From the NCBI GenBank assembly GCA_025765615.1, contig JAIVFJ010000083.1, positions 124,001 to 188,000 of the forward strand: DNA of 64,000 nucleotides, read 5' to 3'. The position numbers were made by a program, and so were the translations under genes. Shown one piece after another: positions 55,556 to 64,000 of this stretch. Numbering within the stretch: position 1 is the stretch's first letter; each line of letters begins with the position of its first letter. The notes beneath the pieces are model-generated. The model did no database searches, was not told where the DNA came from, and was given only the letters and a program-made list of their open reading frames with translations. The DNA is from Zopfochytrium polystomum (taxonomy: Eukaryota > Chytridiomycota > Chytridiomycetes > Chytridiales > Chytridiaceae).

Positions 55556-58533
55556 ATGATCAACCCCGACGTATTCACGGACAAGGTCTCGGGCGTGCTC
55601 TCGCAGGCCCAGGACCTGGCGAGACACCACGGCCACTCCACCCTGACGCCATTGCACATTCTCTCGGCCCTGTTTGACGAAGGAGCCGGCAGCGACTCAT
55701 CACCCGCAGACCACCACCACCAAGGCGACTCGTTCCTCCGCTCCGTCCTCTCCAAGGCCGGCGGCGACCCCACCCTGGTGCAGCGGCGCGCAATGTCGGC
55801 CGTCGTCAAGCTGCCGTCGCAGTCGCCCCCGCCAGACACTGTCTCCCTGTCTCCCGCAGCCCTCAAGTGCCTGCGCGCCGCAGACGACCTGCGCAAGAAG
55901 CAAAAGGACTCGCACCTCGCCATCGACCACCTCATCCTCGCCCTGCTCGACGACCCCGAAGTCACAAAGGTCGTCGTCACAGAGTGCAAGGTGTCGAAAA
56001 AGGCCGTCGAGCTGGCCATCCAATCCACCCGCGGCTCGCGACGCGTCGACTCCAAGAGCGCCGACGGCAACTACGAGGCCCTCTCAAAGTACGCCGTTGA
56101 CCTCGTCGCCCTCGCGAGGGAAGGCAAGCTGGACCCGTGCATCGGCAGGGACGAGGAAATTCGAAGGGTCATTCGCGTGCTGGCCAGGCGGACGAAAAAC
56201 AACCCCGTGCTCATTGGCGAGCCGGGCGTCGGAAAAACCGCCATCGTCGAAGGGCTTGCGCAGCGAATCGTGCGCAAGGACGTTCCGCAGAGCTTGCAAG
56301 GAAAGCTCTACTCTCTGGATATGGGAGCTTGTAAGTCCGTCAATTATTTTACCAAAGGATCAACGGTAACTGACGGTGCTAACTTCTGCTTTGTTCCTCC
56401 AAAATGCAGTGATTGCCGGCGCAAAATACCGAGGCGAATTTGAAGAGCGGCTCAAGAGCGTCTTGAAAGAGGTCGAGGAAGCGGAAGGAAACGTCATCCT
56501 CTTCATTGACGAGATGCACCTTGTTCTGGGTGCCGGAAAAACGGACGGTGCCATGGATGCCGCGAACCTTCTCAAGCCAATGCTAGGTGAGTACAATGTT
56601 TCACGAGTCTTGAATTGCAGTTAGGGAAACGCGTCAAACTGACTGTGTTTTCTTCACAGCCCGAGGAATGCTACGCCTCATTGGAGCCACAACGCTCGCC
56701 GAGTATCAAAAATACGTCGAAAAAGATGCGGCCTTTGAGCGGCGCTTCCAGCAAGTTCTCGTTGCCGAGCCGAGCGTCGAAGCGACCATTTCGATTCTCC
56801 GCGGCCTTCGGGAAAAGTACGAAAACTACCACGGGGTCAACCTGCTGGATTCCGCTCTCGTTACGGCAGCCACTCTCGCAGACCGATTCATTAGCGGCCG
56901 GTTCTTGCCGGACAAGGCCATCGACCTCGTTGACGAAGCGTGCGCCAGCATTCGCGTTCAGCTTGACTCGCAGCCCGAAGCGATCGACATTTTGGAGCGA
57001 AAACAACTGCAGCTCGAAATTGAAGCCACCGCCCTCGCGAAGGAAAAGGACAACGCCTCACACCAGCGCCTCTCGAAAGTAAACGAGGAGATCGCTCGCA
57101 TCAAGGAGTCGCTCAAGCCCCTCAAGTTAAAATATGAGTCCGACAAGGGCCGTCTGGACGAAATTCGCGACCTCAAGGCGAAACTCGACGGACTCCGCGC
57201 GAAAATTGCAGACGCCGAAGCAAACTACGATCTCGCCCGCGCCGCCGACCTGAAGTACGGTGCTGTGCCCGAGGTCGAAAAGCGCATCGAGCAGCTGGAG
57301 GCGCTGCAGAGGGAAGAAAGGGAGCGCCGAGCCGCTACAAACGGCGACGCGAGCGGTGTCATGCTGAGCGAGTCTGTCGGCCCCGACCAGATCATGACTG
57401 TCATTGCCAAGTGGACAGGCATTCCGGTGGAACGACTTTCGAAATCACAAGTGGAGCGCTTGCTCAAACTCGGAGACGCTCTGCATAAACGCGTCGTCGG
57501 ACAAGACGAGGCAGTCGAATCGGTGGCTGCAGCGATTCTTCGTTCACGCGCAGGACTCGCTGGAAAGAACCAGCCCATTGGAAGCTGTAAGTTACTCCTT
57601 TTCATAATTTTGTTGTTCATCTCCTTCCAGCGCGAGGCAAGGCTAACTGTTCGCGTAGTCCTCTTCCTTGGCCCAACAGGTGTCGGCAAGACCGAACTTG
57701 CGAAAGCACTCGCATTCGAGCTGTTCGATGATGAGAAGAAGGGGCTCGTCCGCTTCGACATGTCGGAATACATGGAGCAGCACGCAGTGTCGAGGCTCAT
57801 CGGAGCGCCGCCCGGTTACATTGGCCACGACGCGGGCGGCCAGCTCACCGAAGCTATTCGGCGCCACCCATACTCGGTTATTTTGCTCGACGAAATCGAA
57901 AAGGCGCACCCGCAAGTCCTCAACGTGTTCCTGCAAGTCCTCGACGACGGGCGGCTGACCGACTCGCAAGGGCGGACGGTCGACTTTACAAACACGGTGA
58001 TCATCATGACGTCCAACGTGGGCTCCTCCTACCTGCAGTCGGTCGACGACGTGGACGACGCGGTGCGTAAGCTCGTCATGAGCGAAGTGCGCCGCTCCTT
58101 CAAGCCCGAGCTCCTGAACCGCATCACCGACATTGTGGTCTTTTCGCCGCTGCGCCTCCCGCAGCTGCACAAGATTGTGTTCCAGCAGCTCGCGCAGATT
58201 GCGGTGCGGCTCGAGCCGCGCAACATCAAGCTCACGATGACGGCGGCGGCCGCCGACGCAGTGCTCGCTGCCGCGTACGACCCTCACTACGGCGCGCGCC
58301 CGCTGCGGCGGTACCTGGAGAGCCACCTCGTCACGCGGCTGTCTAGGATGCTCGTGTCGGGCGAGATGCCGGAGAACTGCCTGGCGACGGTCGAGACGGC
58401 CGGCGAGCGGCGCGCGAGGGACGGCAAGGGCGCCAAGCGCACGAGCGGCGGAGTCGTCGAGCCGGACGACAAGGAGCTGGTCGTGCGGATCGAGATGCTC
58501 CCGGAGGAGAACGGAGACGCTATGGAAGTGTGA
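55556..58533 (+). CDS. HSP104: Hsp104/ClpB-type protein disaggregase
   Basis: Hexameric AAA+ machine that pulls aggregated proteins apart with Hsp70. Exons 55556-56330, 56410-56586, 56660-57586 and 57659-58533 close in phase to 917 residues (yeast Hsp104: 908). Clp_N repeats ([26 protein letters not shown]); NBD1 Walker [11 protein letters not shown], pore loop [13 protein letters not shown], Walker [18 protein letters not shown]; the coiled-coil middle domain (about residues 400-530, ending [15 protein letters not shown]); NBD2 Walker [10 protein letters not shown], pore [21 protein letters not shown], and sensor NVGSSYLQ; C-terminal [13 protein letters not shown]. No mitochondrial presequence, so cytosolic. 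The end, EENGDAMEV, is acidic though it is not the classic DDLD tail. Only the middle domain linker is longer than I expect. Confidence 0.95.
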
Positions 58534-59055
58534 AAGAGAGAGAGAGGAAAGTGAAAGGACGCTGGTTGTTGCTGTAGCTCCCCCTCCGTCCCCCCTTTTG
58601 TGCAGTATTTTATTTTGTTTCTCACCAAAACGCGGGTGCATACCTGCACGCTTTATTCTTATCGTTTCATTCTCTTTGTTCCCTGCGAGCCCCTCTTTGT
58701 TCCATTTTGTTTTTTCTTGGTTTGGTTTTCTTGCACACACACGAAAGATATCCTGTAAATCATCATAAGCTGCTGTCGGTACTCTTCTTCACCTTTCTTC
58801 TTTCATATGCCCCCATTGGCCCCTTGGCCGCCAAGTAGTCAACCTCTTGTCGTTGATTCAAATATACATAACCTACATATATACATATGTATACCATCAT
58901 TGAGAGATAGCCAGTTGGGACGGTTCGGGGGGGAATAGTTATAAAGTTACCAACTGCAAAAAACAGCGATTAAACCCATCAACTTTCTGCGACGGGCATC
59001 TTTCTACCGCTTGAGAGTATTGCATTAAACGGGAAATTAGTAATGGAAACGAAAG

Positions 59056-59086
<31 letters not shown>

Positions 59087-59496
59087 CTTTCTTTTTTCTC
59101 TTTATTTTTTTCTTTTTTTTTATCGCAAGTGTTCGATTTTAGTGGTCGTTCTGACAGCCAAAGGGACGTCATCGCCACCCTTCAACCCCCTTCCCGTTGG
59201 CTGTCCAACTGTCGCTGTCTGCAGCCCACCACCACCACCACTACCACCACCACTACCACCACCACCACCACCGTCCACGCGCGCGCGAATTCAGCCGCGA
59301 AGGCATCGAGGAGGAGGAGGCTTGTGTAAAGTCACCCCATTGTTATTGCCACCGCATAGTCTTCCCTTTTTTGTGACGCACGAACGCAAGGGCAGCTGCT
59401 GCCACGAACAAACCACCAACCTACCACAAGCTGCAGCCACGCAGCAGTGGCAGTAGCAGCAGCAGCAGCAGCAGCGGGGGGCGGGCGGCTTCGGAT
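58534..59496. other. Intergenic region with homopolymer and triplet runs
   Basis: 960 bp. A T22 tract near 59065, an ACC-triplet run (about 59225-59270) and GCA/CAG runs just before the next start. A TATATA stretch near 58878-58890. No gene is seen. Confidence 0.5.
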
Positions 59497-60946
59497 ATGC
59501 ATCCGGCGATGCAGCAGCAGCAGCAGCAACACATCATCGGGCCTCCCATCTCGCCCCCGCCGCGATCGAGCTCGACAGGCGCAGCCGCAACCGCTTCGTC
59601 CCCTCCGCCGCCTGCTTCAGCCGATCGCGCACCACAGCAGCAACAGCTCCAGCAGCAGCAACAGCAGTACCGGTTCCGCCAGCCCGCCGCGGTGCACGCG
59701 CGCTTCGCCAGCAGCGGCGCACCTGCCGGGCCCCAGCCGCCAGCGTTCGTTCCCGATCTGCACCGCCCCGCCTACGCCCTCTCGTCCCCCGCCACAACCC
59801 CCGCAGCCGCAGCCGCCGCCGGCTTCCAGTCCAATCACCCTTCTCACCTCGTCCACCACAACCAGCACCACCCCGCGCCGCCGCCGCCGCAGCAGCCGCA
59901 GTACTACCAGTCGCCGACCTCCCCGCCGTCGCTGACGTTCGCACGCCAGCCGTCGGTCCCCTCCTCATCGTCGTCCTCGTCGTCGTCGTCCTCGTCCGCC
60001 CAGGCCGCGTCGCCGTCGCCGTCCGCCGCGGCGTCCGTCCAGCGGCCCATCCCGGACTGGACGCGATCGCGCGACGCCACATTCTCCAGCCTTGGCAGCA
60101 GCGAGCAGGCCGCGCGTGGCGCCGCAGCCGCCGCCGCCGCAGCAGCAGCAGCAACATCGCCCGAGCCGCCGCTGCTGCCGCCCCCGCCGCTCGGGATCGG
60201 GGTCGGCGGCGCCGGCGGCGTCAGTCCGACAGGCCCGGCCGACGAGGCATGGCTGGTCGTGACGGCGCGTCTGCTGCCGCTGTTCAACGGCGAAGGGCTG
60301 AAGGGAAACATTGAGGACATTAACGAGATTGTGAGGTGTGTTGTGCTTCCCCCGCTCCAAAACGCACCACCGCCTTCCCTTAGCATTCACTCACTCCCCC
60401 CTCCCTTTTTGCGGCCGTCCTTCCGAATCTCTCTCCAGGCAGTGGGTCCAGGAGATTGCGGCGACGCGCAAGAACCCCGTCGACGACCTGAACGACCTGT
60501 TTCTCGCCGGCTCGCTCACGCTCGGCCACCGCATCATCCAGGCCGGCGATGAGACGCTCATCCCGCGCCTCGTCGAGCTGTGGACGTTCACGTTCACCAC
60601 CGTCACGCCGTACATCGAGGGCGCGTTCCTGCCGCTGAAGCATTATCTCAAGACGCAGCACGTGCAGATGCAGATGCAGAGGCATGGTGTATTTTTTTTT
60701 TTCTCTCTTCACCCTCATATTCCTGACTTTGAAAGCAGCAGCAGCAAAGGCGCGTCGCGGGCCCCACCCGCCGCCGCGGCGGCGGCGATCGCTTCGCGGC
60801 CCATCAACATTCGCGCGCTGCTCCTTGTAAAGTTTAGGGACACGCTGGTCCTCCCGCTTGCGGTGCGGCTTGAAGGTACGAGTCTTCTTTTCGTTTTCTT
60901 TCAGCGTTCTCATCGTAATTATTTGCTTTCTTCCACCACTCCAACC

Positions 60947-61040
<94 letters not shown>

Positions 61041-61242
61041 ACACAAAGGCATCTTCCCCCGCGTCTTTGTCGACGTCCGAAACGACAAGCGGCTGCAAGA
61101 GATCGCCGCGCGCCTGTTCCAAATGTTTGGCGTCCTCCAGTCGTTTGGCGACTACGCCTCTGACGAGCGGCCCCGCCGCATGCGGCAGGTGCTGGAGGCT
61201 TTGTCGGCCGCGCTGCATGCCGACGACACGGAGAATGATTAG
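59497..61242 (+). CDS. HbrB-domain protein (TORC2 subunit, Bit61/PRR5-type)
   Basis: Regulatory partner of TOR complex 2, which controls cell polarity and AGC kinases. Exons 59497-60335, 60439-60686, 60750-60875 and 61049-61242 close in phase to 468 residues. The first ~270 are Gln/Ser/Pro/Ala-rich with a 6-Gln run and poly-Ala. The HbrB region starts WLVVTARLLPLFNGEGLKGNI, then RQWVQEIAATRKNPVDDLND, SLTLGHRIIQAGDETLIPRL, WTFTFTTVTPYIEGAFLPLK, NIRALLLVKFRDTLVLPL and FQMFGVLQSFGDYASDE, matching the family's 'LLPLF.GE.L' to 'VLP.YL.AVFLPL' pattern. The last intron holds an A-run and a long (CA)n. Start chosen as the first ATG after a CAG run; the head is not conserved. Confidence 0.82.
60948..61035 (+). 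repeat. Poly-A and (CA)n tract inside HbrB intron 3
   Basis: About 28 A then ~29 CA repeats directly before the acceptor CACAAAG (intron 60876-61048). The intron has no normal pyrimidine tract. Confidence 0.85.
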
Positions 61243-62060
61243 AGCGGAGACACATTGGGGGAGGCGGGGTTTTTTTGGGGGGGAAGGGGGCTCAGGGGGA
61301 AGAAGTTGGTGGCTGCCGGTGGGGCGTCGAGGGAAAGAAAAGTCTCTAGGAGGAGAGAGAGAGAGTCGGTGTAACAAGCTCTGACGGGAGAGCGCCGCGT
61401 TTAGAAACCGAAGGACAAAATATCTTGTGGAATTTACCGTTTTAAAATCTTTTGGAGGTGATTTTCAAAAAAAAAAAAAAAAAAAAAAAAACCCCCCCGC
61501 GAAAAAATTAAAAACATGAAAATTAGTATACAAACAAAACGGCAAAACGCAGCGAAAGAGCCACAGGGAGCTCTTCTCATAATCAAACATTGTGAGGATT
61601 TTTGCCGATAAAAGCAGGAAACTTGGTTGCGGGACCCAAAAAAAAACTTGTTGGTTTTGAATGGGGTCTCTTTTCAAGGCTAAATGACCCTGGCTTTCAG
61701 CCGTTCAGCGACTTTGCAATGTGGACAATCCTTGGGGAAATCGGCTAGTCCAATCCACAAGCCTTTGTGTTCAAAAACCGAATTTCGACTGGGATATGAG
61801 TAAGAAGACCAAGACAACACACGATTGACACAGTCCGGGGAGGAGGAGGCACCAGCATTGGCATGTGAGAACTCGTCAGAGCGCACAAAAACTTCGCGCG
61901 CGAGAAAAGAGAGGAGGGAAACGATCTCCTGCTTCTTGTACGCGGAAAAGCTGGGCAAGCATCCCCCTCGCTGTGGCGTAGTATTATTTCCCTCCACAAT
62001 AAAACCCCAAGAAACAAAAAAAAGAAAACAAACAAACAAACAAACAAACGAAAAAAAAAG

Positions 62061-62092
<32 letters not shown>

Positions 62093-62150
62093 AGGCGGAG
62101 AGGCGGCGGGCGGCGGGCGGTGGTGGCCGCGGTGGCGGAGTGAAACCCTT
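61243..62150. other. Intergenic region with A-runs
   Basis: 900 bp. A24 near 61467 and A30-type tracts near 62050-62088, plus a GGCGG-rich patch (62098-62140) and a CAAA-repeat (about 62028-62050). Frames here are low-complexity; the longest, 61825-63036 on the plus strand, is mostly the shadow of the minus-strand proline-rich frame. No gene is supported. Confidence 0.5.
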
Positions 62151-62611
62151 TTACGCAGGCGGGAACAGCTCGATCTGGCAGATGCTGACGGGCAGAACCG
62201 TCCCGCCCGCAGGACCCGCACCCCCGCCGCCGCCGCCTCCGCCGCCGCCGCGCCGCGCCCACCCGCCGACCCTCCGCCCCCCACCTCCACGAGCCCCGAG
62301 TCCCCCTGCGGCCACCGCACCGGTCCGTCCCGTCGTCGTCCTCGGCGGCGGCGGCTGCGGCGGCGGGGGCGTCCCGAACCGCCCGGCTCCGCTGGTCGCA
62401 CCTAGCGGCGGTAACGGTCGTCGCGGCAGCCCGCGGAGCAAGAGCGGCGGCGGCGTGGGTGGCGGTTGCGCGGGTCGCCGGCGGTGTTGTGCGCGGTCGT
62501 TGTTGTTGTTGTTGTTTGGCGGCGCCGTCGTAGTCGTCGAGGCGGCGGCGGTGGGGGATGCCGCGAGCGCGTCGATCGTCGTTGTTAGGTGCGGTGGTGG
62601 TGCCGGCGGCG

Positions 62612-62643
<32 letters not shown>

Positions 62644-64000
62644 GGTGGTGGTGGTAGTGTCGACACGGTCGTTGTTGCGGCACGCGATAGCGACGGCGGG
62701 GCCGGCCGAGTCGGGACGGCGTCGTGCCGCCGCGGGCCGCGCGCCCACGGACCAGGCAGGTCGTCGTTGTCGTCCGACCACCAGTCGGCGTCGGCGTCGG
62801 CGGTCGCGTCGTCAAAGTCGCGGCAGTCCCCGATGGGGCGGTTTTGGACGGTTGTTGCGTCGCGTTGCGGGGTGGGAGCGGTGGCGGCGGGTGCGGCGGC
62901 GCGGATGGCGTCGGGTGTGGGAATGGAGAACGATGGCGCGTCAGTCCGGTCGTGGGGAAATTCGAAATCGGTGGCGGCGGTGTGGGACGGTGGGAGGAAG
63001 GGTGGTGGGGAGGAGGGTGCGTGCGCCACGGGGTGAATACCTTGTCGCCGCCCGCCCGAGCCCGGTCGCGACGCCGTGCCCGCCGCTGCCGCCGCCGCCG
63101 CCGTCCCCGGACGGAGCGCGTTGAAGCCACACCTGCTCGCAGTCGCTCTCCCGTTTGGAGAGGAGACCAGTGCGGATGAAGGCCTCGCGGGGCGGTCTGA
63201 TGGCGCGTGTGCTGGATTCGAGGGCTGGCACTCTGGGCGGCCGTAGCGGGCTGTCGGGGCTGACTGCGGCCGCTCCCGCGGTGCTGTTGGGATCGGAACA
63301 AACCGCGCCGACGATGGACGGGCAGTGTCGACGTCGAGAGCCAGGAGGAGGTGGCCGCTGTACCATCGCTGCGAAGGCTGCAGTCCAGCGGCGGTTGCAA
63401 CTGGCGCAGCGGCGCGACCAGCGACGGAGGCACTCTTCGGTCGAGCGGATGGCCGTAAGGGAGCTTCAGCGATGACAGTAGGCTCGCAGCTGTCGCTTGT
63501 GCTGTTGGTGGTGGTGTGGCGATTGTTGCGCTCTGCAGTGTGCCTGGGTTCGGTTTTGCTTCGCGTCCGTATCTGCCCGTCAGTGTCGATGACAGGTATC
63601 GGCGTTTCGGCAAGACAGCGCCAAATGGGGCTCGTGCCAAGACGAAGAGGCACGCCGCTTGTGATGTATTCCAGTGATAGCGCGGTAGGAGCGTCCACCG
63701 TGCTCGGCGGCTGGCTCACGTCAAGCAGCGGCTCGGCGCTGGGAGTGGTTGCCTCCATGGCCAAAGCTGGCATCGGGTCGTCGTGCCAAGCGGGTGAGAC
63801 GCTGCTGGGAGGAACAACCTCTGGGCTGGCATCTTGCAAGTCGTCCTCGTTTGTGTGCTCGTTAATCGTGTCGACGGGATCCACTGGGCTCGTAGCAAAG
63901 TCTTGCAGCTGTTCGCTCTGGCTTGCTGCGGGCCGTTGTGTCTTTGGGGCTTCGGTTTCGGCCGCGGTTGTCCGGGCTGCCCATCCCCCGCTCAAGGAGA
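62151..64000 (-). CDS. Proline/threonine-rich ORF, open at the window edge
   Basis: An uninterrupted minus-strand frame of over 610 codons, continuing past the right edge, so its start is not visible. No domain is recognised. It has Pro10/Thr6/Asn6 runs, an Ala-rich stretch and four related short motifs in its middle third (RPKSASVAG, RPSSARFVP, RPQSAPTARYG, RPSSALVSS), like the RPxSA repeats seen in some disordered cytoskeletal proteins. It ends with Gly12-type and LPVSICQIELFPPA text at 62151. The high GC of the C-terminal half can keep frames open by chance, so only the RPxSA part is persuasive. Confidence 0.45.

Noticed and set aside
61825..63036. 403-codon plus-strand Gly/Val-rich ORF
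   Set aside because: Reverse of the Pro/Thr-rich minus-strand frame plus an A-run; low complexity only.

Overview
This window is nuclear DNA of a fungus-like eukaryote. The genes carry short GT-AG introns (about 43-170 nt) and are densely packed on both strands. The gene set points to an early-diverging, probably zoosporic (chytrid-type) fungus: a cytoplasmic dynein light intermediate chain, MCM8 (as I recall, absent from most Dikarya), a CARM1-type arginine methyltransferase, a COX7A-like subunit, an Hsp104 disaggregase and an HbrB-type TORC2 subunit. The lineage is inferred from gene content; no search could be run.

Positions 1-20850 are a transposon-rich block. It opens with the 3' end of a pyruvate kinase gene carrying an in-frame stop. 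Next comes a decayed copia-like element on the minus strand (1726-7351), bounded by a 22-bp inverted repeat and split by a solo gypsy LTR with its own target duplication (5487-5795). Then come a gypsy 3' fragment, a MITE-like deletion derivative of the copia element, and a compact gypsy element (8439-11530; 309-bp LTRs, ATCAC target duplication) that has lost RT, RNase H and the integrase core but keeps gag, protease, zinc finger and chromodomain. A copia element on the plus strand follows (12021-18387; 148-bp LTRs, AAGAA target duplication). A P-element/THAP-like transposase remnant and a long-chain acyl-CoA synthetase 3' fragment close the block.

Positions 21026-64000 are gene-rich. In order: MED21 (-), MCM8 (+), a small unidentified gene (+), a ribonucleotide reductase R2-like protein without most metal ligands (+), a cyclin (+), a RING protein (+), a CHORD-CS cochaperone (+), UDP-glucose dehydrogenase (-), dynein LIC (+), UDP-glucose:glycoprotein glucosyltransferase (-), CARM1-like PRMT (+), a TPT/nucleotide-sugar transporter (-), a GPATCH4-like nucleolar protein (+), COX7A-like (-), a small helical-repeat-like protein (+), a Mondo/MLX-like bHLH-zip factor (+), Hsp104 (+), an HbrB-domain protein (+) and a proline-rich ORF running off the right edge (-). 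The order shows no metabolic cluster. Themes include DNA replication and repair (MCM8, R2-like), ER glycoprotein quality control and nucleotide sugars (UGGT, UDP-glucose dehydrogenase, sugar transporter), protein folding (CHORD-CS, Hsp104) and signalling (HbrB, cyclin).

Exon joins below were worked out by hand from GT/AG sites, reading-frame phase and family similarity. Where all exon phases close I say so. Family names are from memory of conserved motifs.
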